Origin: Croceibacterium xixiisoli
Lineage (GTDB): Bacteria > Pseudomonadota > Alphaproteobacteria > Sphingomonadales > Sphingomonadaceae
Length of the DNA: 64,000 nucleotides
NCBI RefSeq assembly: GCF_009827305.1
Contig: NZ_WTYJ01000001.1
Coordinates: forward strand, 1,798,001 to 1,862,000
Reading direction: 5' to 3'
Shown piece by piece: positions 19,623-30,100 of this stretch (position 1 is its first letter; each line of letters starts with the position of its first letter). The position numbers and the translations under genes are program-made. The notes under the pieces were generated by a model. That model saw only the letters and a list, made by a program, of their open reading frames with translations. It was not told the origin of the DNA and made no database searches.

Positions 19623-20548
19623 TGTCCGGTTTTTTCCTTTTCGGCCGCGAGCCTGGCGTCAAATGCCTGCGTCGCGCGTGCGCCATATGCGCGGCACGCC
19701 CCCGTCTCGGCAAGAGCATTGGCAGACAGGCGTTCATAAAGCCCGCTCGCCGACGGATGCGGCGTGATCAGCAGGTCGCAGTCCAGCGCCGTGATCGCGG
19801 CCAACCCTCGGCGAACCTGCGCCACATAGTCGGGGTGGTCGGCAAAGCTGTACTCGCCGCTTACGGGCGTGGTGGCGCTGTCGGCATAGGCGATCTTGCG
19901 GCACTGCGCCCCCTCGCACGACGTCCAGGTCCAACTGGTCGATCCCGACGTATGGGCCGGGGTGGCATGCGCGGTGATCGCCAGCGATCCGATCGTCAGC
20001 ACCTCGCCATCGGTCAGCGTCCGGTCGATCCGGATGGGCGGAAAATCGGGCAGGCCGAACGCCTGGGGATCGACCGGATTGGCCTTGCCGCTGCGCAGCG
20101 AAGCCTGCCCGGCGGCCAGCGCCGCCACTTTCGCCCCGGTGCGGCGCTGCAGTTCGGCCACGCCACCGACGTGGTCGAGATGCTCATGGCTGGTCACGAT
20201 CCATTTCACACTGTCCAGCGGCTGCCCCAAAGCTTCGATATTGGCGGCAATCGATGGCGCGGCGTCGTCCATCGCCCCATCGATCAGCACATTGCCGTCT
20301 GTCGAAACGATCAGCAGGACGGTGATGCCGCAGGTGCCGACCTGATAGACATTGCCGAACAGCCGCACCGGCGGCGCTGCATCGCTCCAACCGTCACGGC
20401 CTTCGCAGGCCGCCAGATATTGCGCCACCGGAGTCGCGGCGGGCAGGGTGGTGGCAGCTTGCGCCGTCGTGCTCGCGGCCTGATCGCCATTCGCGGTGCA
20501 GGCCGCCAATGCCAGCAACGCAGGTGCGGCCCATTTCTTAGCGGACAT
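19619..20548 (-). CDS. Subclass B3 metallo-beta-lactamase-like lipoprotein
   Basis: This 309-residue protein has a lipoprotein-type signal (LALAAC, Cys17) and a metallo-beta-lactamase fold. All B3 zinc ligands appear present: His121, His123, Asp125 and His126 in HEHLDH, His199 in AHTSGSTSW, and His264 in ITPHPSASG. The HTSGSTSW and PHPSASG contexts are typical of B3 enzymes such as L1-type lactamases. Start 20548 is chosen because GGAG lies 7 bases upstream; an in-frame ATG at 20560 is possible. It lies between an SDR gene and prmA and overlaps prmA by ATGA. It may hydrolyse beta-lactams or another ester or amide. Confidence 0.85.
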   Translation of the reverse strand: MSAKKWAAPALLALAACTANGDQAASTTAQAATTLPAATPVAQYLAACEGRDGWSDAAPPVRLFGNVYQVGTCGITVLLIVSTDGNVLIDGAMDDAAPSIAANIEALGQPLDSVKWIVTSHEHLDHVGGVAELQRRTGAKVAALAAGQASLRSGKANPVDPQAFGLPDFPPIRIDRTLTDGEVLTIGSLAITAHATPAHTSGSTSWTWTSCEGAQCRKIAYADSATTPVSGEYSFADHPDYVAQVRRGLAAITALDCDLLITPHPSASGLYERLSANALAETGACRAYGARATQAFDARLAAEKEKTGQ

Positions 20549-21266
20549 AGCTGGCTCCATTGGCGTCGATGGTGGCGCCGGTCATACTGGCGGGCGCTTC
20601 CAGGGCACAAAAACTGGCGATGGCCGCAATCTCCGCCGGGGTTGCCACGCGCCCCAGCGGGATATCCGCCAGCAGCGCGGGACCGCCGCGACTGGCCAGA
20701 TAATCCTCGCCCTCGCTGCTGTCGGTAAATCCGGGTGCAATGGCAAAGCTCAATATGCCCTGCGCCGCATAGGCCCGCGCGATCGTCTTGTGCAGCGCCA
20801 GCAGCCCGGCCTTGGCTGCGGCATAGTGCCAATGCGCCGGCGAATCGCCGCGATGGCCGGCGCGGCTGGCGATGTGGACGATCCGTCCGGGCTGGCCGCG
20901 ATCGATCCATTGGCGGATGGCGAACCGGCTCAATTGTGCAGCGGCAGTCAGATTGATCCGCAGCGTATCTTCCCATCCATCCAGCCAGGCAATGTCGGAC
21001 AGATCGATCGGGTTGGCCGAAAACAGCCCGGCATTGTTGATCAGCACGTCGATGCTGCCTCCGCTGCGTTCCATGGCTTCATCCCACAGCAGCTGTGGCG
21101 ATGGCGGATCGGCGAAATCGGCCGCAATCGTGCTGGCATCGACTGCGCTGGTGGCATGGCCGATGATATGGGCGCCACGGGCGCGCAGGGCTGCGGAAAT
21201 GGCGCTGCCGATCCCGCGGCTGGATCCGGTGAGCAGAATCTGTGCCATGTCATATGTACTAATCAT
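20538..21266 (-). CDS. Short-chain dehydrogenase/reductase
   Basis: This 242-residue SDR has the Rossmann motif TGSSRGIG, the structural NNAG motif, a catalytic Ser in IASRAG and YAAAK with the catalytic Tyr and Lys. The fold needs NAD(P)H; the substrate is not predictable. The frame opens earlier, but the ATG at 21266 is preceded by GGAGG at good spacing; a second ATG at 21248 is possible. It overlaps the lactamase-like gene by about 11 bases and appears to head the SDR-lactamase-prmA-TIGR02117 operon. Confidence 0.9.
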   Translation of the reverse strand: MISTYDMAQILLTGSSRGIGSAISAALRARGAHIIGHATSAVDASTIAADFADPPSPQLLWDEAMERSGGSIDVLINNAGLFSANPIDLSDIAWLDGWEDTLRINLTAAAQLSRFAIRQWIDRGQPGRIVHIASRAGHRGDSPAHWHYAAAKAGLLALHKTIARAYAAQGILSFAIAPGFTDSSEGEDYLASRGGPALLADIPLGRVATPAEIAAIASFCALEAPASMTGATIDANGASYVR

Positions 21267-21365
21267 GCCACAGCCTCCGGCATAGGGGGGATGTGGGCAG
21301 GGCGCGGGTTGCCTCCCCGGCAACATTCGCTAGAGGGGGCGCATACAAAATCAACGGGACATGCC

Positions 21366-21746
21366 ATGGCCAACCGCCCGCTTTCACCGCACCTCCAGAT
21401 CTGGAAATGGGGGCCGCACATGCTGGTTTCCATCCTTCACCGCGTTACCGGCGACGGGATGGCCTTCGTCGCACTGCCAGTGCTGCTCTGGTGGCTGGGC
21501 GCGCTTGCCAGCGGCCCGGAAGCCTACGCCACATTCACCAACGCGGCCACCAGCCCGATCGGCTATCTGGTGCTGGTCGGCATCAGCTGGGCCTTTTTCA
21601 ACCATATGTCTTCGGGCCTGCGCCACTTCGTGATGGATATCGGCGCCGGCTATGAACTGAAGACCAATCGTGGCTGGTCGATCGGATCGATCGCCATCGG
21701 CTTCATCCTTACCGTGGCCTTCTGGGCCGCGATCGTGCTGCTGTAA
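21366..21746 (+). CDS. sdhC: Succinate dehydrogenase cytochrome b556 subunit
   Basis: This 126-residue protein has three transmembrane helices. The family signature HRVTGDGM is present near residue 25, and the probable heme-ligand histidine is in SSGLRHFVMD. It anchors SdhAB to the inner membrane and helps bind ubiquinone. It is the first gene of the sdhCDA operon. Confidence 0.95.
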   Translation: MANRPLSPHLQIWKWGPHMLVSILHRVTGDGMAFVALPVLLWWLGALASGPEAYATFTNAATSPIGYLVLVGISWAFFNHMSSGLRHFVMDIGAGYELKTNRGWSIGSIAIGFILTVAFWAAIVLL

Positions 21747-21757
21747 GGGGGCGCAAC

Positions 21758-22144
21758 GTGGGTAACGGAACTTCACTGGGCCGCGTACGCGGTCTTGGCT
21801 CGGCTCATTCGGGCGCGCATCACTGGCTGCTGCAGCGTTTCACGGCGGTCGGCAATCTGCTGCTGGTTGGCTATTTCATCGTTTCGCTGGTGCTGCTGCC
21901 CGATCTTGCGCATGGCACCGTCATCGAATGGCTGCGGCACCCGGTTTCGGCCTCGGCCATGGCCTTGCTGGTCATTTCCACTTTCTGGCACGCACGGCTG
22001 GGCCTGCAGGTGCTGATCGAGGATTACCTGCCTGACGCGGGCAACCGTTTTGCGGCCCTGGCCGTGCTGAACTTCGCTGCCTTCGGTGGCGGCGCATTCG
22101 GTGTCATCAGCATTGCGCGCATTGCATTGGGGGGGGCAGCCTGA
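21758..22144 (+). CDS. sdhD: Succinate dehydrogenase hydrophobic membrane anchor subunit
   Basis: This 128-residue protein has three hydrophobic helices. The [11 protein letters not shown] segment and the heme-region [15 protein letters not shown] match SdhD. It starts with GTG preceded by AGGGGG, and its stop shares one base with the sdhA start. With SdhC it forms the quinone-reducing membrane domain of complex II. Confidence 0.93.
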   Translation: MGNGTSLGRVRGLGSAHSGAHHWLLQRFTAVGNLLLVGYFIVSLVLLPDLAHGTVIEWLRHPVSASAMALLVISTFWHARLGLQVLIEDYLPDAGNRFAALAVLNFAAFGGGAFGVISIARIALGGAA

Positions 22145-23952
22145 TGTCCGGCGCATCGTACAAGATCATCGATCACATCTATGACGTCGTGGTTGTCGGC
22201 GCCGGCGGTTCGGGCCTGCGCGCCACCATGGGCGCGGCCGAAGCCGGGCTGAAGACGGCCTGCATCACCAAGGTGTTCCCGACCCGCAGCCACACCGTGG
22301 CGGCGCAGGGCGGCATCGCTGCCAGCCTGGGCAACAATTCGCCCGATCACTGGCAGTGGCACATGTTCGACACCGTCAAGGGGTCGGACTGGCTGGGTGA
22401 CCAGGACGCGATCGAATACATGGTCCGGGAAGCACCCAATGCGGTGTATGAGCTGGAACATGCCGGCGTGCCCTTCAGCCGCAATGCCGATGGCACGATC
22501 TATCAGCGTCCGTTCGGCGGCCACATGCAGAACATGGGCGAAGGCCCGCCGGTGCAGCGCACCTGCGCCGCTGCCGACCGTACCGGCCATGCCATGCTTC
22601 ACGCGCTCTATCAGCAAAGCCTGAAGTATGATGCGGACTTCTTCATCGAATATTTCGCCATCGATCTGATCATGCAGGGCGATCGCTGCGTCGGCGTGAT
22701 TGCGATCTGCATGGACGATGGTTCCATTCACCGCTTCCGCTCGCAGGCCGTGGTGCTGGCGACGGGCGGCTATGGCCGGTCCTATTTCACCGCCACCAGC
22801 GCCCACACCTGCACCGGCGACGGTGGCGGCATGGTGCTGCGCGCGGGCCTGCCGCTGCAGGATATGGAATTCGTGCAGTTCCACCCCACCGGCATCTATG
22901 GCGCCGGCGTGCTCATCACCGAAGGTGCTCGCGGTGAAGGCGGCTATCTGACCAATTCGGAAGGGGAGCGTTTCATGGAGCGCTATGCCCCGTCCGCGAA
23001 GGATCTCGCCAGCCGCGACGTCGTCTCGCGTTCGATGGCGCTGGAAATTCGTGAAGGGCGTGGGGTCGGTCCGAACAAGGATCACATCTATCTGCATCTG
23101 GATCACATCGATCCGGCGATCCTGGCAGAACGTCTTCCGGGCATCACCGAAAGCGGCAAGATCTTTGCCGGCGTCGATCTGACCCGTCAGCCGCTCCCCG
23201 TGGTGCCGACCGTGCATTACAACATGGGCGGAATCCCGACCAATTATCATGGCGAAGTCATGACCATCGGCGCCAATGGCGATCCGGAAACCGTGGTGCC
23301 GGGCCTGTTCGCCGTTGGCGAAGCCGCCTGTGTTTCGGTCCATGGCGCCAACCGCCTGGGTTCCAACTCGCTGATCGACCTCGTGGTTTTCGGCCGCGCG
23401 ACGGGTCATCGTCTGAAGGAACTGCTCAAGCCCGGTGCGGCGCAGGAAGAACTGGCCAAGGACAGCGCCGATTTCGCGCTGACCCGCCTCGATCACTTCC
23501 GCAACGCCAAGGGCGGCACGCCCACGGCAGCCCTGCGCACCGACATGCAACGCTGCATGAGCAAGCACGCCGCCGTGTTCCGCACGGACGAGCTGATGGC
23601 CGAAGGCAAGACCGAACTGGCGCAGATCTACAAGCGGATGGAAGACGTCGCCGTGTCCGACCGTTCGCTGATCTGGAATTCCGATCTGATCGAAACGCTC
23701 GAACTCGACAATCTGATCAGCCAGGCGACGGTGACGCTGCATGGCGCGCACAACCGCAAGGAAAGCCGCGGCGCCCACGCGCATGAGGATTTCCCCGATC
23801 GTGATGATGCGAACTGGATGAAGCACACCGCCAGTTGGTTCAACGGCTGGGGCGGCAAGGGTGGCGAGGTCCGCCTCGATTACCGCCCGGTCCACGAATA
23901 CACGCTGACCGACGACGCCAGCTACATCAAGCCGAAGAAGCGGGTGTACTGA
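22144..23952 (+). CDS. sdhA: Succinate dehydrogenase flavoprotein subunit
   Basis: This 602-residue flavoprotein oxidises succinate to fumarate. The FAD-binding motif is GAGGSGLRA. The covalent-FAD histidine lies in [10 protein letters not shown] (His50). The active-site segment [21 protein letters not shown] is intact. It is translationally coupled to sdhD and closed by a strong terminator. The iron-sulfur subunit gene sdhB, which normally follows, is absent here. Confidence 0.97.
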   Translation: MSGASYKIIDHIYDVVVVGAGGSGLRATMGAAEAGLKTACITKVFPTRSHTVAAQGGIAASLGNNSPDHWQWHMFDTVKGSDWLGDQDAIEYMVREAPNAVYELEHAGVPFSRNADGTIYQRPFGGHMQNMGEGPPVQRTCAAADRTGHAMLHALYQQSLKYDADFFIEYFAIDLIMQGDRCVGVIAICMDDGSIHRFRSQAVVLATGGYGRSYFTATSAHTCTGDGGGMVLRAGLPLQDMEFVQFHPTGIYGAGVLITEGARGEGGYLTNSEGERFMERYAPSAKDLASRDVVSRSMALEIREGRGVGPNKDHIYLHLDHIDPAILAERLPGITESGKIFAGVDLTRQPLPVVPTVHYNMGGIPTNYHGEVMTIGANGDPETVVPGLFAVGEAACVSVHGANRLGSNSLIDLVVFGRATGHRLKELLKPGAAQEELAKDSADFALTRLDHFRNAKGGTPTAALRTDMQRCMSKHAAVFRTDELMAEGKTELAQIYKRMEDVAVSDRSLIWNSDLIETLELDNLISQATVTLHGAHNRKESRGAHAHEDFPDRDDANWMKHTASWFNGWGGKGGEVRLDYRPVHEYTLTDDASYIKPKKRVY

Positions 23953-23993
23953 TCCTGCCCGGGTGCCCCTGGCACTCGGCAATGGCAATTCCC

Positions 23994-24031
23994 GGGGCGC
24001 GAGCGGTTTGCCGTTCGCGCCCCTTGCTTTT
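23994..24031 (+). terminator. Rho-independent terminator after sdhA
   Basis: GGGGCGCGAGCGG (23994-24006) pairs with CCGTTCGCGCCCC (24011-24023), with one G-U pair, around TTTG, and TTGCTTTT follows. It ends the sdhCDA transcript before any sdhB. Confidence 0.9.
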
Positions 24032-24036
24032 CCGGA

Positions 24037-24192
24037 TCAGGATTGACCATCGGGCTTGGTGCGCTGGCCGCGGCAACGATCCGAACAGAACTTCACATTG
24101 TCCCAATCGCGTTGCCATTTCTTGCGCCAGGCGAAGGGGCGCTCGCATGCGGCGCAGATCTTGGTTGGCAAATGGGGTTTTTTGTGCGCCAT
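24037..24192 (-). CDS. DUF2256 zinc-finger-like mini-protein
   Basis: This 51-residue, very basic protein begins MAHKKPHLPTKICAAC. It has four cysteines in two pairs (Cys13, Cys16, Cys36, Cys40; CAAC and CSDRC), which should bind zinc, and a W-rich middle (FAWRKKWQRDWD). This pattern matches DUF2256, which I know as a frequent neighbour of cryptochrome/photolyase-related genes. It lies 33 bases downstream of that gene here, with a GGGGA ribosome site. The function is unknown; a role as a photolyase accessory protein is inference from context. Confidence 0.85.
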   Translation of the reverse strand: MAHKKPHLPTKICAACERPFAWRKKWQRDWDNVKFCSDRCRGQRTKPDGQS

Positions 24193-24225
24193 CAGGGCTC
24201 TATCCCCAATACCTGCTGCCCGGCA

Positions 24226-25761
24226 TCAATAATCATCGCCGCCTAGTTGCTGCAGAAACGCCTCTGCCTGCGCCCGCGTTTCTTCACGCACGGCATCGCT
24301 CTGCCGGTCCCAGTTGCGATAAGGCATGGCTAACCGCTGATTGCTTCCCAGCCGTTCGCGGTGGCGGTCGAGAAAATGCCAATAGAGCGCATTGAACGGG
24401 CAGGCATCCTCCCCCACGCGCTGCTTCACGTCATAGCGGCAATGCCCGCAGTAGTCGGACATGCGGTTGATATAGCCGCCGGAAGACACATAGGGTTTCG
24501 TCCCCAGCAGGCCGCCATCGCCGAACTGGCTCATCCCCAGCGTATTGGGCAGCTCGACCCATTCATAGGCATCGAGATAGACCTCCAGATACCAGCGATG
24601 GACCTGCTTGGGGTCCGCCCCGATCAGCAGGGCGAAATTGCCGGTCACCATCAGCCGCTGGATATGATGCGCATGGGCGGTGGCCAGCGTCTGGCCGATC
24701 GCCTCGCTCAGGCAATGCATCTCTGTCTTGCCGGTCCAGTACCAGCCGGGCAGGGGGCGTCGATGGTCCAGGAAGTTGCGATCGACATAGCCCGGCCCCT
24801 CCCGCCAATAGATGCCGCGCATATATTCGCGCCAGCCGATGATCTGCCGGATGTAGCCTTCGACGGAATTCAGCGGCGCGCGCCCTTCGATATACTCCCG
24901 CTCCGCCCGCCGGCACAGCTCGATCGGGTCGATCAGCCCGGAATTGATGTAGGGTGACAGGATCGAATGCCACAGGAACCGCTCCCCGGTCAGCATGGCA
25001 TCCTCATAGTCGCCGAACTGCGGCAGGGCATGGGCCAGGAAATTGGCCGCCTGGCGCTCTGCATCGGCAGCCGTCACGGCATAGTCGAACCCTGACAGAC
25101 TGCCGGGATTGCCGGCAAAGCGATCCTCCACCAGCGCGATGACGTCCCGCGTGATTGCGTCGGGCGGGCAGGAGATCGGGCGCGGCATCAGCAGATCGCG
25201 CTGCGCCGGCTTGCGGTTCTCCTTGTCGAAATTCCAGCGCCCGCCTTCGGGCTTGCCGTCCGTCATCAGCAGGCCCGTCCGCTGGCGCATCCCGCGATAG
25301 AACCACTCCATCGTCAGTTCGGACCGGCCGTCGGCCCATTGTTCGAAATCGGCATGGCTGCACAGGAACCGGCTGTCGGTGCGGATCTCCACCGGAATAC
25401 CGAACAGCGTTTCCCAGCTCTCGAGCATGGCGGACACCCGCCATTCGCCCGCCTCGGTCACGATGATGCGCTCAGCCGCATGGCGGGCCAAGGCGCGGGC
25501 GATTTCGCCGTTGAAGCTGCCGGTGTTCTCGGGATCGTCCAGCCGGATGTAATCCACCTGCCAGCCGGCATTCTTCAGCGCCTCGGCATGGTGGCGCATG
25601 GCGGACAGGATATAGACCAGCTTGGCCTTGTGATGGCGGACATAAGTGGTTTCCTCCGCCACCTCCATCATCAGCAGCACGCTGCTGCCCTTGTCGGCCG
25701 ACGCCAGCGACGACAGATCGAATGACAACTGATCGCCGAGTATGGGGATCAGCGTGGTCAT
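24226..25761 (-). CDS. Fe-S bacterial cryptochrome/(6-4) photolyase (PhrB type)
   Basis: This 511-residue protein belongs to the cryptochrome/photolyase-related family that carries a 4Fe-4S cluster. Four cysteines fall at residues 350, 438, 441 and 454, the numbering I recall for the cluster ligands of Agrobacterium PhrB. An N-terminal Rossmann-like chromophore domain (ILGDQLSF) and a C-terminal FAD domain are present. The expected role is light-driven repair of (6-4) photoproducts, or photoreception. It lies between the CPD photolyase gene and the DUF2256 gene, all on one strand. Confidence 0.92.
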   Translation of the reverse strand: MTTLIPILGDQLSFDLSSLASADKGSSVLLMMEVAEETTYVRHHKAKLVYILSAMRHHAEALKNAGWQVDYIRLDDPENTGSFNGEIARALARHAAERIIVTEAGEWRVSAMLESWETLFGIPVEIRTDSRFLCSHADFEQWADGRSELTMEWFYRGMRQRTGLLMTDGKPEGGRWNFDKENRKPAQRDLLMPRPISCPPDAITRDVIALVEDRFAGNPGSLSGFDYAVTAADAERQAANFLAHALPQFGDYEDAMLTGERFLWHSILSPYINSGLIDPIELCRRAEREYIEGRAPLNSVEGYIRQIIGWREYMRGIYWREGPGYVDRNFLDHRRPLPGWYWTGKTEMHCLSEAIGQTLATAHAHHIQRLMVTGNFALLIGADPKQVHRWYLEVYLDAYEWVELPNTLGMSQFGDGGLLGTKPYVSSGGYINRMSDYCGHCRYDVKQRVGEDACPFNALYWHFLDRHRERLGSNQRLAMPYRNWDRQSDAVREETRAQAEAFLQQLGGDDY

Positions 25762-25767
25762 CCCCGC

Positions 25768-27132
25768 TCAGTCCAGCTTGCGCCCGGCCGCCAGCGCACG
25801 TTCGCGGCCCTCGCGATGGCCGATGATCTTGGCCGGATAGTCCTTGGGCAGAGCCTCCGCCGCTTCCGGGTCATGGATGGCGGAATCGGGCAGGTCGGCC
25901 AGTTCGGGCACCCAGCGGCGGATGTAATCACCCGCGTCGAATTTCTCCGACTGGGTCAGCGGCGCCATGATTCGGCCGAACATATTCGCATCCACGCCGG
26001 TGCCGGCCACCCATTGCCAGTTCACCGAATTGTTGCCGTAATCGGCATCGACCAGGCAATCCCAGAACCATCTCTCACCCGCCCGCCAATCGATCAGCAG
26101 ATGCTTCACCAGGAAACTGGCGCAGATCATCCGCACGCGATTGTGCATCCAGCCGGTGTGCCACAGCTGGCGCATGCCTGCGTCCACGATCGGATATCCG
26201 GTCATGCCCTGCTGCCAGGCGCGCAGGTCACTCTTCGCTGCCGCTCCGCTCCGCCAGCCGAGCTTGTCATATTTCGCGCGTCCATTGCGCCGGGCGTAAT
26301 CGGGCAGGGCGGTGATAACCCCGGCGGAAAAATCGCGCCAGGCCAGTTCCTTCAGGAATTTGTCGGCATGCGCCCGCCGGTGAACCTGCTGGTACAGCGT
26401 CCGGGGAGAGATCTCGCCGAAATGCAGATGCGCCGAAAGCAGCGACGTTCCTTCTTCCCCGGGCAGATCGCGCATTTCGGCATAGTCATGCACATCATCG
26501 GCCCATTCCTCCGCCCGGGCCAATGCCTGGGCTTCTCCTGGCGTCCATTCCGCGCTGAACCCTTTGGCCCAGTCCGGCTTGTGCGGCAGCAATGCCCAGC
26601 TGGCCAGGCTCTCGCTTTTTGGCCAGCGCTTGGGCGCAGGGATGTTCTCCGGCGCGGGGGCAGGCGCGCCGGGCGGCAAGTGCTGCTGCAGCTTGCGCCA
26701 GAACGCCGAATAGACGCGATAGGGTTCGCCGGATCCGTTCTGGATCTGCTCGATCGGCACCAGATGGCTGCCGTCATGCAGGCACAGCACATCTTCAAGC
26801 GCCGCCTCTGCCTTGCGCCACCAGGGCTCATAATGGCGGATCGCGTGAATCCGGCGGGCCCCGGTTTCTTCGATCAGCCTGCGCAGAACGGCCTCCGCCG
26901 GACCGCTGCGCAGGATCAGGCGACTGCCGCATTTTTCCAGATCGTCGGCAAGGCTGGCCAGGCTGTGATGCAACCACCAACGTTGTGCCCCGCCCATGCG
27001 CCAATCGCCCGGCCCGTCATCGTCCAGTACATAAACAGGGATGACCGCACCCTCGCTAGCGGCAGCGAGAAGAGCGGACTGGTCGGCAAGGCGAAGGTCC
27101 TGGCGTAGCCAGAGCAGGGTGGGGGTGGGCAC
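25768..27132 (-). CDS. phr: Deoxyribodipyrimidine (CPD) photolyase
   Basis: This 454-residue class I photolyase splits cyclobutane pyrimidine dimers using light. The N-terminus shows LLWLRQDLRLAD, typical of the antenna-binding domain. The C-terminal FAD domain has FLKELAWRDFSAGV, the WHTGWMHNRVRM active-site region and DADYGNNSVNWQWVAGTG. The next gene starts 6 bases after its stop, so the two are probably cotranscribed. Together they cover both major UV lesions. Confidence 0.95.
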   Translation of the reverse strand: MPTPTLLWLRQDLRLADQSALLAAASEGAVIPVYVLDDDGPGDWRMGGAQRWWLHHSLASLADDLEKCGSRLILRSGPAEAVLRRLIEETGARRIHAIRHYEPWWRKAEAALEDVLCLHDGSHLVPIEQIQNGSGEPYRVYSAFWRKLQQHLPPGAPAPAPENIPAPKRWPKSESLASWALLPHKPDWAKGFSAEWTPGEAQALARAEEWADDVHDYAEMRDLPGEEGTSLLSAHLHFGEISPRTLYQQVHRRAHADKFLKELAWRDFSAGVITALPDYARRNGRAKYDKLGWRSGAAAKSDLRAWQQGMTGYPIVDAGMRQLWHTGWMHNRVRMICASFLVKHLLIDWRAGERWFWDCLVDADYGNNSVNWQWVAGTGVDANMFGRIMAPLTQSEKFDAGDYIRRWVPELADLPDSAIHDPEAAEALPKDYPAKIIGHREGRERALAAGRKLD

Positions 27133-27172
27133 GAATGCTTTACGCCGAAACTGGCCAGCGGTTCCCCTTGGC

Positions 27173-30100
27173 TCAGCCGACGCAGGCTTTGTGCTCTATT
27201 GCCTGCTCGACCGCATGGGCGATGTGGTCCGTATCCACCGCACCCAGGCGAATGAAGCTGTGCAGCGCTTCGGCTGCATCCACTTCGAAGGCGCAGGTGT
27301 CGGTCAGCGGTAAAGCCGCTTCGATGGTTTCTATCGCCTTGTGCAGCGGGTGGGATTGGCGCTGCAGCAGATTGCGCAACCGCATGTCCACGATCACCCG
27401 ATCCACACCGGGGGATGCGTTCGCCGCGAGGATGCTTTCCCCCAGGAAACCATCTTGCGCCACGATCGTGACCCCCATCGCGCGCAGCCTGGCCAGATCT
27501 GCGCGCAGACTTTCCGGATTGACCCGTGCGGTGCCGCGTTCCAGCCGCAGTTCCAGGCGGTTTCCTTCCAGCCCGCTTTCGCGCAACGCGAATGTCAGCC
27601 TTTCGGGCAGATCGCTGACCAGCAATTGTCTGGGATAAATCGGAATGCACAGCGTGACCACGGGAAGTTCCATGGCCAGCCGGCAGGCTGACCGCAGTAT
27701 CCAGTCGCCCAGCGGAGCGATCAGGCCGCTCTGTTCGGCAACCCGCAGAAACCTGTCGGTGCCGATGCGCCCCAAGGTCGGATGATTCCACCAGGGCTCA
27801 ATTTCCACCGCAGCCTGCGGTCCGTTAGACAGGCGAACCGTGCAATCCAGCTCGAACTGCCGCGCCTTGATCGCAAAGATCATTTCATGCGCCAGATGAC
27901 GCTCGGCCTCGGCCGACACATCGGCATCCTCGGTATAGAAGGTGAAGGTGCCACGCTGATTGCCCTTGGACCGATACAGCGCAACATCCGCGAAGCGGAA
28001 CAGTTCATCCTCGTCCAGCGTGTCCTGCGGGGTCATGGCGATACCAATCGACAGCCCGACCTCCAGCCAGCGGTCCCCATGCGCGATCGGTTGCGAAACC
28101 GATGCAATCAACCTTTCTGCCAGAGCGGAAATCTCCGGCAGCGACAGGTTGGAGGCCGCCACCACGAACTCATCCCCACCGATCCGTGCGACAACCTGTC
28201 CGACACCGGCTTCAGCCTTCAAACGCGATGCCACTGTCCGCAGCACATGATCACCAACATCATGCCCGAAGGTGTCGTTGATCGGCTTGAAATGATCGAG
28301 GTCCAGATAAAGCAGAGCCAACTCGCTGTCCGTTTCGGCCAGCACTTCGCGCATGAAGCTGCGCAGCCCCAGGCGATTGGGCAAACCGGTGGCCGGATCG
28401 TGCTGCACCTCTATCTGGGCCCGTGTCAGATCCGCCGCGAGCATCACATCGGCGGTGATATCTGTCGCGATCTTGACGATCTTGAAGGGCTTGCCGTTCA
28501 GATCGTAGATCGGGTTGTAGGAAGCCTGAATCCATACATCGGCGCCATCGCGGGCCATGCGACGGAACTTCGCAGACATGAATCGCCCCTGCCTCAACTC
28601 GTCCCAGAACCCGGCATATTCTGCGCTGCCGATTGTTTCGGGATGAACGAACATCCGGTGGTGGTTGCCCACCACATCGGCCAATTCATATCCCATCAGA
28701 GTCAGGAAATTGTCATTGGCATCAATGATCGTGCCGTCGAGGGCAAAGGAAACCACCGCCTGCGATTTGTGAATGGCGGCAATCTGTCCCTCATAATCGC
28801 CCTGCTGCAGCTTCTGCTCGGTGATATCGACTGCGTTCTTCACTACCTTGAACGGGCGACCGTTCAGATCGAGGATCGGATTGTAGGATGCCTGCAGCCA
28901 GACCTCGCGGCCGTCTTGGCAGATGCGCTTGAACTCTCCGCTCTTGTATTCACCCGTGGCCAGATCGCGCCAGAATTCGCCATAGGCGGCGCTGTCGCGC
29001 TCTTCGGGTGAAACGAACATCGCATGGTGATGCCCGCGCACCTGCGACAGGCGATAGCCGGTCAGGTCGAGGAAATTGTCATTGGCATCGATGACAGTTC
29101 CGTCGATACCAAAAGAGACGACGCTCTGCGATTTGTGAATCGCGGCGATCTGCCCCTGATGATCCGCCTGTCGCAGCTTCTCGCGCGTGACGGCCGTGGC
29201 ATATTTGACGACCTTGAACGGCTGCCCGTCCTGATCCAGCACCGGGCTGTAAATGGCCTGGAACCAGATTTCGCGCTTGTCCCGGCCAATGCGGCGGAAT
29301 TCGCCACTGCGATGGCGTCCGGCGGCCAGATCGCTCCAGAAAATCTCATATTCCAGGCTGTGGGCGTGCGCCGGATCGACGAACATCCGGTGATGCCGCC
29401 CCTCCAGTTCGTCCATCGTGTAGCCCACCGCATCCAGGAAATTGCGATTGGCATCGATGATGGTGCCATCGGGCGCAAAGGTGACAACGCATTGCGACTT
29501 GTCGATCGCGGCGATCTGTCCATGGAAATCCGCGGTCTGCTTCTTGTCCGGGGTCACATCGACGGCATATTTGACGATCTTGAAGGGGCGCCCTTCCAGA
29601 TCGAAGATCGGGTTGTAGGTGGCACGCAGCCACACGGCCCGGCCGTCCTTGCCGAAGCGGCGATATTCGCCGGAAGCATGCGATCCATCGCGCAGCCGGT
29701 CCCAGAATGCCTCGTAGGATGGATCGGATGCTTCTGCCCGGTCTACGAACATGCGGTGGTGCTGGCCGACAATCTCGTCCAGCCGATAGCCGGTTGCCGC
29801 CAGAAACCGTTCGTTTGCATGCAAAATCGTGCCATTCATCGCGAAATGAATGACTGCCTGCGATGTGTTGATGGCCGCGATCTGCCCGGCATCGTCCACC
29901 GCCGACATCATCCGTTCGGTAACGTCGCGGATCAGCACCACCACTTCGCTGACAGCGCCGACATCGTTTGTCACAGGCACACAGGATGCTTCCGCCCAGA
30001 ACACGGTCCCGTCGCGTCGCATCTGCCGGATTTCGCCACAGAAGCGCTCGCCGGTCTCGAATACCTGGTCGATCGCGTCAGGCTGATGCGGGGGAGGGGA

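Noticed and set aside
22024-23988. 654-codon minus-strand frame over sdhA
   Set aside because: Antisense to a highly conserved flavoprotein; histidine-rich random composition.
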